Part shown: positions 43,135 through 54,174 of the stretch, piece after piece | Position numbering within the stretch: position 1 is the stretch's first letter | How the letters are laid out: every line of letters begins with the position of its first letter | Assembly (NCBI GenBank): GCA_949752735.1 | Contig: OX457042.1 | Span: 30,639,116-30,703,115 of the forward strand | DNA: 64,000 nucleotides | Direction: 5' to 3' | Source: Lumbricus terrestris | Taxonomy: Eukaryota; Annelida; Clitellata; Crassiclitellata; Lumbricidae | Made by a program: the position numbers and the translations under genes | The notes under the pieces: model-generated | The model's input: only the letters and a program-made list of their open reading frames with translations | Told to the model about the DNA's origin: nothing | The model's database searches: none

Positions 43135-46100
43135 CAGATAGACGCAGGGTTTAATGTAGACAATTAACCTTATGGTACGTATGCAAGTGCGTGTCAACTG
43201 GAATGGCGTCAAACCTTTTTCGTTCCGTTTTGCTTGTCGTATTCATAATACCATCCCGGATACGTTCCACTGAGATGGGCCTCCGGTTGTAGACAGTGAA
43301 ACCGAGTCCTTCCGAGTGCATCCAAAGAATATCCCAGCCTCACTCCCAATGACTCCATGCACTCCCCAAAGTCTAAATCTTCCGCACTGGAATCAAATTT
43401 GCAAATCCCTGCCCGCTTACTTCTCCGTCCGTATCTGCTCAGGGCTTCTCTGCTCGCAACGTACCCCGCCCCACCGCTCGTGTATCCCTGCCGCACGTAC
43501 TTGGTAAATGTGTGACCAAAGAACACAGGCGAGTTGTGGTCCTGCGCCGAAAGAAAGTAGCGCAGGTTTTCCATGATGACGTAGGTATCGTCATCAGCTT
43601 TCAGGAACCAATCGTATTCGGCCAGGTAGTGCTGGTAGGCGTGGTCAAAGGCATCACGTGTCTTTTTGCCAAGCCCACTTCGTCCGTCCGTGACGTTAAG
43701 AATCAGCGTTGGTAGTTTTTCGTCTGCCGTGCGAGTCAGAAAGAGAAGTTTGTTGCATCGTTTGCCCCACGTTGCATTCACGTGTATCGCCTTTTTACGA
43801 TGATTTTCAGGGTAGGTCATCACAAGGCAAAGAATCTTAACTTTTTGGTAGAGTCCGTCGGCCACTGTGGTGTCATCTGGGAAAAAAATGAACAGAGTTG
43901 TTTTTTTTACAGAAGGAATTGTAGTAAGCTATTTTATGCTGTGGTCAGGGCCGGATTAAGGCATGTTCGACATGTTTGGCCGAACAGGGGCCCCCACACT
44001 TTAGGGGGCCCCACACATGCAATAGGAATTTTTCATCATTGCTAATTATAATAGTAAAAATGAGTTTAAAATCTATGAAAAAATTTTCAAATTATTTTAA
44101 AAAACTACTGACTTTAACATTATGAAACTTTTGCACATGTGTGGGGGCCCTTATTTCAGTTTTCATTTCCAGGCAGATTGATCTTAAAATCAGTCAGAAA
44201 TGCTACTAGGCCTAAGAGTTATACGTTTTATTGCTTATTTAAGCACTTAATAGGCCTACATCACCTGCATGATCGGAACTCAAGTGCTATACTGTGCATA
44301 CTAGGCTATATACAAGGAATTCTCCACGAGCATTATGAGATGGCGTGATAATAACATTGAGTAGGCCTGCATGCAGTATACGCACTCTATTTTTACGAAT
44401 TCAATCAATCTCATAAATTTATAAAGAGCCCCTTAATTGAGATTTTTACTCGGAGGCGCTCCCAACGCAGGCGTTGTCAAAAAGAAAGGGCTTCAGAAGA
44501 CGAAAGAAAGAGCCAGCAGAGTCACAGGAAGCGAGAGAGCCACGGGGAGGCTATTCCAGATAACTGCACCCACTACCGAGAATGCTCGTCGTTGCATGGT
44601 CACAACACACGAAAAAAGAACAAGGAATTCTCCACGAGCAGCTGAGCGCAGTGAACGGCAGCGGCTGTCCAGAGAGACATACACCGGGGTGAAAGCACAT
44701 AAGCAGGATGGAGCTTGAGCCAGGGTCTACTACTGGCATAACCGCGAAAATATATTTTAGTTTGTAAACAGTGTGGGGGCCATGCACAGCAGGGCAAATC
44801 AGGCCAAATGCCCTGGTAAGAACCATTTGCCCTGGCCGTTATTCTGCCGCAGGTCTACCAGAAATTTTCATAGCCAAGAATTTATTTGGGGCATAAAATC
44901 GCTTCTGCACTGTTTGCTTGTACGAGTGCTGTGCGCTGGTCAGGAGAATGACTGACCATAAATCACTTCAATATTCTTAAACCGTAAAAGATGTATCGGT
45001 TGTTTAACACTATTAAAAGACCTGTTGATATTGTTAAAACATAAGTAATGAATTAATAATAGACGAATGTTGATTCGTCGAATATAGCACGTTTTGTGAG
45101 TCATTTTGTCCTGCTTCTTTTGGGCCCCCACAGTTTTACCGAACAGGGCCCCCACATTTGTTAATCCGGCCCTGGCTGTAGCAACCCAAAGACTGCTTGC
45201 GAAGTTTGCCGAGTAATTCCAAGATGCTCAGTTAGGTCTAGGCTACATGAAAGATAGTACATGTACAAATGTGTGTACATGTATATGAGAATTTTAAAAA
45301 AGTAACCAGGACTGGTCCAGGAGGCTAGACGTTGATTTGAATGAATTTAAATATGTGGAGTTGGGCGTGCAGTGCACATAAGGACGTCAACATGGGGTTC
45401 CAATAAAGACTAAGGGGTTGAACACCTCAACCTCCGTGAGTTCTCACGTTGATGTATAAGACAGGAAGTGAGTCAGATTGTTACATGCATTTCCAAGAAT
45501 AAATCCAAGCTGTGCAGGGCATCAGTTTATTCACGAGCGTATGAGACGTGCAATGGAGTTAGTGTAAATGTACACCTTTGTAGCGACCGTAACGCTTTCA
45601 AATAATTGATATATTCCTACCACCGCTGTCCACGTCAAGAATGCATGATGTTATAAATATGCCATTTCAGGTCCCCGTGTATTTCGAGATTTAAATAAGT
45701 AATTAAGACAGTCAATGTGCTTTTTTAAACGCAAGCCAGATTACAAAGTTTAAATAATTGCGGTAATGAAAAGATCAGTTGGAGAACAAAAATAATAAGG
45801 TCTTATCTATAGAAAACGAATTATCTTTAAAAAAGGCCTATAAGCTGCAATCGGGAGCAAACTGCGACCCGCACGCAGTCTCGCACTGTACGTCGTACAC
45901 AGAACTTAGCCTACGCTATGTACCAAGTGGCACTTTAGTAGGCCTAATTTAGAGATTACGATTACGATTACGACCGATTACGATTACGATGCAGTAAATA
46001 TACGTAGGTTACTTTAACTTACTTACCTCCGTGGAAGTGACTATCGTTGAATGTAATCTGGTTGACATTCGCAGTAACCGATGGCCACATCCCTTCAATC

Positions 46101-46273
46101 GTTTCGATCGCCTTGATATCGTTCTCATTCCATCCTAAGCGCATCGGCCATGCGATGCCTCCTGTAACGCTGGTGGTCGATCGTCTAAACGTGAAGACGC
46201 GCGAGAACGAGAAGAAAACGCTAGCGCCAAATCCACAGAGGAAAGACAAAACGAGTGGATTTGATCTCATCAT
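41355..46273 (-). CDS. C1GALT1-like: Core 1 beta-1,3-galactosyltransferase-like gene (three exons, 352 aa)
   Basis: Exons 46273-46027, 43876-43215 and 41504-41355 join in frame (intron phases 1 and 0) to give 352 residues; the human enzyme is 363. Core 1 synthase adds galactose to GalNAc-Ser/Thr in the Golgi, making the core-1 O-glycan. The N-terminus has a signal-anchor (residues about 5-27, [20 protein letters not shown]), as expected for a type II Golgi protein. The catalytic domain shows [27 protein letters not shown], the metal-binding DDD at residues 177-179 in [26 protein letters not shown] and EDLDFGECM. The C-terminus reads [20 protein letters not shown] and LVYHLNPYG. Odd: the adjacent cysteine pair that precedes SD in the family (CCSD) is replaced by AL (DALSD). 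The exon 2 donor AAG|GTTTGA is weak. Intron 1 (46026-43877) holds a hAT element with a LINE fragment. No lesion seen; probably functional. Confidence 0.88.
41576..41995 (+). mobile_element. Diverged family-A hAT MITE with internal insertion
   Basis: Begins GCTTTTTTAACGTGCAGTT and ends TTGTGCAGTTCTAAAATTTT followed by TTTAAAAAATCCTG, the usual family-A termini, but is twice the normal length. The extra middle is ACTAAAAAAGGTCATCAG-like text resembling the CTGACGACC block of other MITEs. Target duplication not visible. It lies in intron 2 of the galactosyltransferase gene. Confidence 0.7.
41996..42470. other. Anonymous intron sequence
   Basis: AT-rich intron 2 of the galactosyltransferase gene; nothing recognised. 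Confidence 0.5.
42480..42670. mobile_element. hAT-type MITE with CAGCGGCGGCGCC ends
   Basis: A 191-bp element, ends CAGCGGCGGCGCC and AGCGCCGCCACTG. Perfect 8-bp duplication CCATGGCC at 42472-42479 and 42671-42678. Interior carries CTGACGACCTTTTTTAGTCA, shared with other MITEs here. Confidence 0.94.
42903..43131 (+). repeat. CAGA and GA microsatellites
   Basis: (CAGA)n followed by interrupted CAGACACAGA and a pure (GA)n block at 43077-43131, in intron 2. The open frames on both strands are artefacts. Confidence 0.95.
43215..43876 (-). CDS. C1GALT1-like exon 2 (catalytic)
   Basis: A 662-base exon, acceptor TTTCCCAG, phase 1 in and phase 0 out. Carries the whole donor-binding core including DDD and the GGAGYV and EDLDFG motifs. 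It ends [20 protein letters not shown] followed by YDKQNGTKK. Confidence 0.9.
43946..45174. mobile_element. hAT-like element in intron 1, ends CAGGGCCGGATTAA
   Basis: CAGGGCCGGATTAAGG at the left and TTAATCCGGCCCTG at the right, with GGGGGCCC blocks inside each end. Flanks GCTGTGGT and GCTGTAGC match at 6 of 8. It has a LINE fragment inside (44437-44700). Confidence 0.78.
44437..44700 (-). mobile_element. CR1-like LINE C-terminal fragment
   Basis: Minus-strand reading [20 protein letters not shown] is the standard tail motif of CR1-like reverse transcriptases. It is followed downstream (lower coordinates) by the GGGAGCGCCTCCGAGTA-type 3' tail. It lies inside the hAT-like element. Confidence 0.75.
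45175..46026. other. Galactosyltransferase intron 1, proximal part
   Basis: No recognisable repeat except a short (GATTAC)n run at 45956-45992, which also occurs near 28598. Confidence 0.5.
46027..46273 (-). CDS. C1GALT1-like exon 1 (signal-anchor)
   Basis: ATG ATG start at 46273, donor GGAG|GTAAGT. Encodes the membrane anchor and stem. Immediately upstream of the gene lies half of a hairpin repeat (46310-46420). Confidence 0.75.
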
Positions 46274-46489
46274 TTCATTCAGTCTTATCAGTAAATGACT
46301 GTGAGAACTCCGCCACTAGTTGCACTCTATACCAGTGCCAGTCCCAAGCCTGGATAAAGGAGGAGGACGTCGCTAATGGTCTTTGTTACCACACAGTGAC
46401 GTTAAACTGCAGATACCACCACTAAATGACTGTGATGCTCTGCTCCACGGAGCCGTTATTCTGCAAATTTAGATGATGACGGATGGTTG

Positions 46490-46728
<239 letters not shown>

Positions 46729-47290
46729 GTCCACTGTACTATTCCAGGAGAACACGGATGTAGTCTAGGTCACAGGTTAGGTATACCGGGAAAACCGCGG
46801 TTCAGAATTTCGGACATTCAAGAAAGGATAAGCAGATGTCGTATCCATTAGCTACCAGGATTAACCCTACTACTACTGCTATATGGCATCGACATTGCAG
46901 CTTCAAGGTCTATGCACAGATATAATCATCACGTCTTCAAGCATTGAACTAAACTCTGATTTTGTCGAGCGATTTATCAACGTATCGGCTACATGCACGA
47001 GGCGTATACTTCTATATGCACTGCAGAGGTTTAGCCGATGATGATAGATAAATATATAGGCCTATATAATATAGGCCTAGGCCGTATAGGTCTGTTCATC
47101 GACGTATAATTATTGAGTCGATGCACAGCAACTTATCAGAGACGGAATGGAATCAGAGGCTGCGTTTTTCTGTCAATCTTGAAGTCGGAAGACGTTTGTC
47201 AAGTGAATAGACCGATAGCAGATGCGTTTCTCTGAATGAAACGAGTCAATATATAACCTATTACATGTATAAGCTTACGTAAAATCAGAC
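46729..47290. other. Anonymous sequence
   Basis: No gene recognised; several AGGCCTA words near 47055-47085. Confidence 0.5.
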
Positions 47291-47299
47291 TGACAAGCA

Positions 47300-47504
47300 C
47301 AGGACTTTTTTAACGTGCAGTTGTACACAAAATGCGCAGTTCTAAATGGATTTGTGCAGCTGTAGAAGCACTTCTGTCACAAGTTCTGTGCAGTTAAAAC
47401 TAGCAAAAAGGTCAATGTCATCCGATTGGAAATAATTTACCATGGAGGATGGGAAGGGAAAGAAGGGGTTGTGCAGTTATAAGAATTCCTTAAAAACAGC
47501 CCTG
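47300..47504 (+). mobile_element. hAT-type MITE, family A (copy 5)
   Basis: CAGGACTTTTTTAACGTGCA to TTAAAAACAGCCCTG, 205 bp, with the perfect 8-bp duplication GACAAGCA (47292-47299 and 47505-47512). Confidence 0.94.
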
Positions 47505-47536
47505 GACAAGCAGCGCCAGCAACCAGAGTAGCTGCA

Positions 47537-47586
<50 letters not shown>

Positions 47587-47707
47587 ATATATATAGTTCA
47601 ACACGAGATCATTTCCGCATATTTTCGACTACCGTACATATAGCCTAAAGCGGCAATCCATTCATTCCGCCAATTTATATATCGCCTCTTGAAAACATGT
47701 ACAGAGG

Positions 47708-47774
<67 letters not shown>
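47537..47774 (+). repeat. TA microsatellites
   Basis: (TA)n at 47537-47581 and 47710-47774. The second is the insertion site of the TIR element that follows. Confidence 0.95.
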
Positions 47775-47779
<5 letters not shown>

Positions 47780-49468
47780 GTGGTCCAAAAAGACGAAATG
47801 TCGAAAATTAATTTGGGTCACATGTGTTCTTGTTCCATTCACTTCAGATAGTATTTGAACCAATTTTGGTGTCATTTGAAGGGGTGACTCAATTTTGAAC
47901 GATAATTTTGTTTGTTCGAAAATTTCGTCATAATGTACTATATTGCATTTATGACCCAAAAGTGTTTTGAAACAAGACCAAAAGCAAATAACTATTTAGT
48001 GTTAACTGTTTAGTAAGTTCCTAGGTAATAAGATCGCCATTAAAACAAGTCTTTATTGATATGTTCCTCTATATAGAGAGACTTTTATGACTCCGGAATG
48101 ACTTGACAAAGGTATTGTCTTCGATTCTCGACTCTTGTCACAGAAGAGTTGAATATCTGGATGAAAGCAATACCCTTTTCTGCGCTGTGGGCCTAATTTA
48201 TTACTTTAATCTGCCTGGCTTTGTCTTTCAATTTGATATAAATTGAATGCAACTGCCAAAGTGTGGTGGCGTCGAGAAGAATGCCTAAGCTTCATCTGCC
48301 AGCCACATGCTGGCAATGATCATAGGTCGATGAGTCAAGATCTTCGGCTTGTCCCAATGTCACATATGATTCCAGCGGATTTCCAAAGTTCAACATTTTG
48401 CATTCAATTCCGTTTGATGCTATATTCTTTTCAGAACATTTGAGCTTCGTAACCAAGGTGGTCTTTGCATCAAATCACATCAACGCGGGTTCAAAGAGAC
48501 CAGGTGTCTCTTGAAAAGGGTTGTGGCAGCATTCTGCACAACAACGTTGCAAATGTTAAGTTCTGACTAGTTGAACAGTGTCAAATAATTGTTTGGAGCT
48601 CTCTCTTGTCCAGGCAAGCTTCATGACCAACCATATTCCATAGAAAAGAGAGGCAAAAAGGCTGACATTAGATCTATTTAAAACTTTTTCATCCCAAATA
48701 AGGAGAGTCATTTGATTTTTGAGGATTTTGCTAGAAGTTGGTGAGCGGTGTTGCATGGTGTACTGCCCCAGAAGCTGGAAACGAAATTGCACTTCTCCTC
48801 TCAAACACCTATCAAGAAGGATGACATGCGATAATTGCAGAAGCTCGTTGTAATCTTCACGTCGGTGTTGGTTTTTCACATAAATCGTTTGAACGAGCCT
48901 ACATCTGGATCCCAGGTTGTTCTGAGGGTTGTGAGAGTAAAGATAACCACTGGATTTCAAAGATGCGAGCACACAGTAGTGGCTCCTCATTGAGTGTCTG
49001 TTAGATAAGTGTACAACTGTACATGTGCAAGTCTCTTGAGGCCGTTTTATCAAACGCAAGCCCATATAATACTCTGCTTCCGACTCCGATCATCCAACAT
49101 TTGAAGACAGGCATTAACTTGCTGTTTTCAATTGTCTAATAAACTTGGAAACTACAAGAAACTTTTCTCTCCAGCTCCAGAAACACATTCAGAATGGTCT
49201 GGACAAATTCTAGTTAACGTTTGCCATCGCAGTGCAAAAGCAGAGGTACCTCGGCTGAATAAAAATCCTGTTCAGCTGCAACCTTAGCCTGCGTGTGGCA
49301 GTTCTAATGGCGGAAAAAAATGTTCAAGTTTGAGTCACCTCTAAATATCATTGAATCCTTCTAATTTTTGGCATGTAAGCTCCCTTGGTGTATAGGAACA
49401 AGGACAACTGTGACCCAATTTGATATATGAAATTTCATTTTTTTACATGGTAAGGTGGACCGGACCAC

Positions 49469-49473
<5 letters not shown>
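47775..49473. mobile_element. TIR element TTAGAGTGGTCC in TA repeats
   Basis: Ends TTAGAGTGGTCC and GGACCACTCTAA, both embedded in (TA)n, giving a TA or TATA target. 1.7 kb. Minus-strand 49065-48556 is open for 169 codons and contains RREDYNELLQL and, in a neighbouring frame, FPASGAVHHA; these recall a block (REDY.ELLEL...RFR.PGA.HHARWMAKA) that I remember from uncharacterised, repeat-associated invertebrate proteins. So it probably carries a decayed transposase of a family I cannot name. Confidence 0.75.
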
Positions 49474-49513
<40 letters not shown>

Positions 49514-49540
49514 AAGGCACTCTGTATGTATGTATGTATG

Positions 49541-49587
<47 letters not shown>

Positions 49588-49590
49588 TAT
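49474..49590 (+). repeat. TA and GTAT microsatellites
   Basis: (TA)n at 49474-49508 and 49538-49585 with (GTAT)n between. Continuation of the array the TIR element inserted into. Confidence 0.9.
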
Positions 49591-49854
49591 ATTAGGATTA
49601 GCTTTCCGATGCAATGCTCTTGTGCAGTGGGCTGCATGCGAAGTTTTTATTTCTTATGGAAATAATTACATGTATCTATATACCATGTTTGAAATTATTG
49701 ATCTCCAGGTGAAAGCTTTAGCTCTAACAAAACAATAGGCTATCCTGTTGTCTTTAACGGAAGGAAGAAGAATGACATTCTGCGTCTTCTGCCCAAAATA
49801 ACAATTTGAGTTTCTTCTAAGATTCCTCTGATTTCAGAAGATATATATTTTTTC

Positions 49855-50078
49855 CAAGAGTAAGAAACCAGACGAAGACTCGGGTCACTCGGCATTCATA
49901 TAAGAACCTATGTGTAGCCTATAATAGGCCTATATATAGCCTATAGATATTAAATAAAACCTATATGTATAGACCTATATATATAGAGCCTAGATATTAG
50001 GGCCTATATAGAACCTACATGTATATTTATAGACCTATATATATAGCCTAGATATTACATAGAACCCATATGTATATG

Positions 50079-50154
<76 letters not shown>

Positions 50155-50300
50155 AACATATAAGTTCTTATATGAAGGCCGAGTCTTCATCTGGTTATTT
50201 TCAGAAGATAGCCTATAGAATAGTATAGATATAATTTTTCCAAGAGCAAGAAACCAGATTAAGACTCAGCATTCATATAACGAACCTATAATATTAAATG
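49855..50300. repeat. Inverted repeat around a TA array, plus a third copy
   Basis: CCAGACGAAGACTCGGGTCA, then CATATAAGAACCTAT, at 49868-49912 is mirrored at 50155-50200 (AAGTTCTTATATGAAGGCCGAGTCTTCATCTGG). The centre is TATAGACCTATATATAGCC repeats and (TA)n at 50083-50151. A direct copy follows at 50240-50290. Confidence 0.8.
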
Positions 50301-50731
50301 TATAGATCTGTAATTTTATATATATATATATGAAATATGGGCTATACGATGATAAACTTCTATATATATATATGTGTATTATACTCTTATTCAGACGCGA
50401 TTATCGATGCATCCTCTGTACAGGTGTTACCATTATTGAGGTTGCAGACGCAGATTAATCAATTACGTTTATTTTGTTTCGTAATAAAAGGTTGCGACCG
50501 CTCCACCGACCGCTATATTCCAAAGATCTGATATAAATGCGAGTCGGAGTGAATTGATTCAGTCATGGAAATTCTTTCATAATTAGGCATACATAATTTT
50601 TGGCGGATGTTACTCATATATACTGTCGCTGTCGGATAAGGGAAATGAATTGATGGTTTATCGATTGTAATAATGTAGTCAGAAATCGTTTGTTACGGAT
50701 GCGATGCAGTTGGAGAAGGGTGGACTGTAAG

Positions 50732-51023
50732 CATAGGCGTACGGGAAATTTCGGCAGTGGGGGGCCCAAAAAAATTTTTGCCCCAAAAATCTGACGACCT
50801 TTTTTTTTTAGTCGTCCGCTCAAAATTTTTAGGATTTTCCCGTCAGAAAAATCTGACGACCTTTTTTACCCCTCTGCGTGCCCGAAAAAATCCTCTCGTA
50901 CCTGATTTGTCCGAAAAAAATCCGAATTTTTTTGGCCCGTTTATGCCTCTTTTGCCCGAAAGACACATTTGCCCAAAATTTTGGGGGGGGTTGCCCCCTG
51001 GACCCCCGCCTCGTACGCCTATG
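50732..51023. mobile_element. hAT-like MITE, family B (CATAGGCGTACG ends)
   Basis: CATAGGCGTACGGG at the left and CTCGTACGCCTATG at the right, perfect 8-bp duplication ACTGTAAG (50724-50731 and 51024-51031). Interior carries CTGACGACCTTTTTT twice. Confidence 0.95.
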
Positions 51024-51031
51024 ACTGTAAG

Positions 51032-51820
51032 CGCAGAAGCTGTATAGGCCTATGCTTCGTATAATATGAAGCATTTATATCATTATTATTATTTTATATT
51101 ATTATTTATATTTAACAGTAGAGAGCAAAAAGGACTGTGTGTCAAGCAAATAATCTAGCTTACTGGCAAATATAATTATGTCTATATAAAAGTTTTGACT
51201 GTGTAAAATTGCTCTAATTATCCATCTTCAACTCAGGCAATAGCAGCCACTATTATGCTGTGGTCGCTAGTATAGAACACTTAGATTTAACACCGTCGGG
51301 TGAGTGTTTTTCTGCTTGCCGTAGCTTGCAACCAGACATTATAGGCAAAGTATCTAGCTCTATACACGGTGGGCCAAAAAGACTCCTACAGTTTTTGTAA
51401 AAAAATATATTAATGTATAATAATATTTTAGTCAAATATCTTGACTAAATGTAAGAATTTCGAAATGATATTTTGCAGGCTTATAGACAAGTTATATTTA
51501 CACATCTTGACCAGATTTCATCAAAAATATTTCAAACAGAACAAAAGTTATATCACTTTTAGTGAATCTACCCACCCTTTTTTGACGATTCAGTTGTGCA
51601 GTTAGATATTTCTGTGTATGTGTGTGTGCATAGTCTCTGATATTCTGCATGTACGAATCCTTTCTGCTAGAACCACATTGATATCAATGATCATTGATTG
51701 TTTTTGTTTCCATCTGCTGATTGCTGATCGCAAAGTCGATGAAATTTTCATTTCATTTATCTAAGGCCTGGCCCCATAATTATTAGGGTTTACATGTGTC
51801 AGTTGAAAATTAGCATCGAG
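51032..51820. other. Anonymous sequence
   Basis: No gene or repeat boundary recognised. Confidence 0.5.
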
Positions 51821-51854
51821 AGTCATGTTACGTAGTAGGACGAGCAATATGATT

Positions 51855-51977
51855 GTGTGTGTCGATGTGTGTGTCGATGTGTGTGTGTTTGTGGATGTAT
51901 GCGTGGATGTACATGTATGTGGGTTCGTGTGTGCTCGCGCGCGCGTGTGTGTGAGTGTGTGTGTGTGTGCGTGTGCA
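51855..51977 (+). repeat. GT-rich microsatellite
   Basis: (GT)n interspersed with CGATGTGTGTG and GCGCGCG. Confidence 0.9.
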
Positions 51978-52434
51978 GTAATCATCAATAATAGAGGAAT
52001 ACTACAGCTGATCATAAAGTCGAATAAATTTCCATTTAACTGAAACGAAGGGGAAACAATGGACTTGGCAAACGGCAGTGAACAATGGAGACCCAGACTC
52101 ATAACTACGGTTGATCATTGATGTGCATTGTTTTTAAGTTTATGTTTAGAGTCAGGACGGACGTGCAAACTGTGCTTGCATAATCATCAATATATCAATA
52201 TTTATAGCACGCATAAAGTGCGAATATTATTATTATTATTACTGCGAGACATTAATTATCAATCAAATCATTGTGCAGGACAAAATTTAATAGGCTGCCG
52301 AAACTTCCAAAGCGCTGCTTAATCTGTCGGCACGTAGTTTGTGCATACAAGAAATAAAATAGCCTGAATGCCTACATACATACATTGCACACATAAATAC
52401 GTTCGCTCATTCATTTGCCCGCTCATTCATTCAA

Positions 52435-52770
52435 ACGTACTTAACTCCGCCACTGGTTGCACTCCAGGGCTGTTTTAAAGGAATTTTTAGAACTGCGTAT
52501 CCTCTTCTCTCCTTTCTCATCGTCCATGGTAAATTACTCGCCATCGGAAGAAAATGACCTTTTTTACTAGTTTTAACTGCACGGAACGTGACGGAAGTGC
52601 TTCTGCAACTGCACAAATCTGTTTAGAACTGCACATTATGTGTAGAACTGCACGGTAAAAAATGCCCTGCTGCACTCTGCGAGTACCAGTCCCAAGCCTG
52701 GATAAAGGAGGTGGGCGTCGCTAATGGTTTTTGTTACCACACAGTGATGTTAGTTGAACTGCAAATACCG
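52435..52770. repeat. Hairpin-repeat copy interrupted by a MITE
   Basis: TTAACTCCGCCACTGGTTGC continues after the family-A MITE as CTGCGAGTACCAGTCCCAAG, CCTGGATAAAGGAGGTGGGC. It is the same family as 39066-39315 and 46310-46420. Confidence 0.75.
52465..52669 (-). mobile_element. hAT-type MITE, family A (copy 6)
   Basis: CAGGGCTGTTTTAAAGG to ATGCCCTG, flanks TTGCACTC (52457-52464) and CTGCACTC (52670-52677), 7 of 8 identical. Inserted into the hairpin repeat. Confidence 0.92.
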
Positions 52771-52966
52771 CCACCGCCATACGTAGGCCTACATGCATAG
52801 ACTGACGGTCACTGACCTTCCGCGAAATCTGAGTCAATAAGGCAGAAGCCAGGATTTTATTTCGGGTGACGTCTTCTCGACCGTGAGCGATCCCACAAGC
52901 AATTATTATGACAACAGTTCTTTTTATGCCTCGACCAGCAACCGAATCGACTGACTAAACGGTAGG

Positions 52967-53280
52967 GGAGTCCGTAGCTCAGGGGAGAGAGCGTTGGCCG
53001 ATAAACTGAGAGTCATTATCGCGACTCGGGTTCAAACCTCGCTCAGGGCAAAAAATTTATTTCAATTTTCTGTTAGCTGCCAGTGGCGCTTTGCTGTTGC
53101 GTTGTTTGACCCGGGATCTGCTGAAAATAAGATCGCCCCTCCCACTCCTGGCTTGGCCAAATCAGGAGCGTTCCAACACTTAGGCCATTAGTGTTAAGTA
53201 TACCGAGCCTGTTGTAGCCGACCTGCGTGTCGTGCGAGGCTTGCCGTATTTCGCATAACTTGTACCTGCAATAGGGCATA
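52967..53280 (+). repeat. tRNA-derived SINE
   Basis: GTCCGTAGCTCAGGGGAGAG (A box region) and CGGGTTCAAACCTCGC (B box) about 45 bases apart, then a body with GTTTGACCCGGGATCTGC and a CACTTAGGCCATTAGTGT segment. The tRNA-like head is too imperfect and too continuous with the body to be a tRNA gene. Confidence 0.8.
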
Positions 53281-53464
53281 GTGACCAGAAGGGATTATGT
53301 TTGGCATATATTAATTTGTTGCTCCTATGCATATAATACTGTCTGGTATAGAAATTTTGTTTCTGACATGCTGCTTAACTTTGCCGCCATGGCCCTGAAG
53401 TTATTCGAGTATACCGTACTATTGAGCATTGCATTAATACTGCTGAAATTTGACTATTTTCTTA

Positions 53465-53908
53465 TCTGATGTATTATATGCGGGATGTCTTGCACTATAT
53501 GCGGGATGTCTTGCATTGGCTCCCTTTTTCACAAAGGATCACTTACCGGATATCTTCCTTGGTTTGGCGCTGTCTCGCGGGTGTGGCCCCTGTTTATTTG
53601 CAGGAGCTCTGTTGCTCCACCCTGAACGTCCAGCGCCGTGGCTCTCTCCGCTCTTCTAAACAGGCTCAGCTTCTTGTCCCCCGGTCACGCACTTCTATCA
53701 CACAGAACCGTGCCTTTTCTGTCGTTGGCCCTACAATCTGGAATGGGCTTCCTGTGGAACTACGTCTTGTGCCTAGAGCCTTTGAGACTACGTTCTACTC
53801 TGCTCTTAAAACTATTCTTTTTAACCGTGGTTGGGTCGGGAGCGCTTCTGAGTAGATACTCTTGAAGAGGCGCTATATAAGTGTTTGAAATGAATGAATG
53901 AATTAATT
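53465..53908 (+). mobile_element. CR1-like LINE 3' end
   Basis: A frame at 53469-53855 reads LHWLPFSQRITYRISSLVWR, SKQAQLLVPRSRTSITQNRA and FSVVGPTIWNGLPVELRLVP, the conserved C-terminus of CR1-like reverse transcriptases. It ends with GGTCGGGAGCGCTTCTGAGT, GAAGAGGCGCTATATAAGTG and a GAATGAATGAATTAAT tail. A typical 5'-truncated insertion. Confidence 0.9.
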
Positions 53909-53994
53909 AGGCTTGAAAATAGGAATATTGTGAGCCACATTTTATGGCACAGCATGTGAATTTGCTTGGCCATTCCAACATCCATGAGCCACAA

Positions 53995-54172
53995 GCAAGG
54001 GGCCTTCCATAAATGACGTCACGCAATTTAAGGTGATCCCTTTGACCCCTCGTCACTCGTTAAAACAAAAGTCACATGATATCTAGCAATGGACCGTCAC
54101 AAATCGTCATAGATGTGTCACAACTGACTTCTCTCCCTCCAGTTACATGACGTCATTTATGGACGTCCCCAA
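53995..54172. repeat. Palindromic MITE-like repeat with ATGACGTCA
   Basis: GGGGCCTTCCATAAATGACG at 54000 is mirrored by TGACGTCATTTATGGACGTCCCC ending near 54170. A foldback unit of about 170 bp; target duplication unclear. Confidence 0.65.
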
Positions 54173-54174
54173 TG

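Noticed and set aside
48243..48443. 66-codon plus-strand frame as a gene
   Set aside because: Lies antisense within the TIR element; no family resemblance.
52970..53050. Possible tRNA gene
   Set aside because: A and B boxes are present but the acceptor stem does not pair well and the sequence runs into a SINE body; the other heads at 15414, 21396, 24902 and 56442 show the same.
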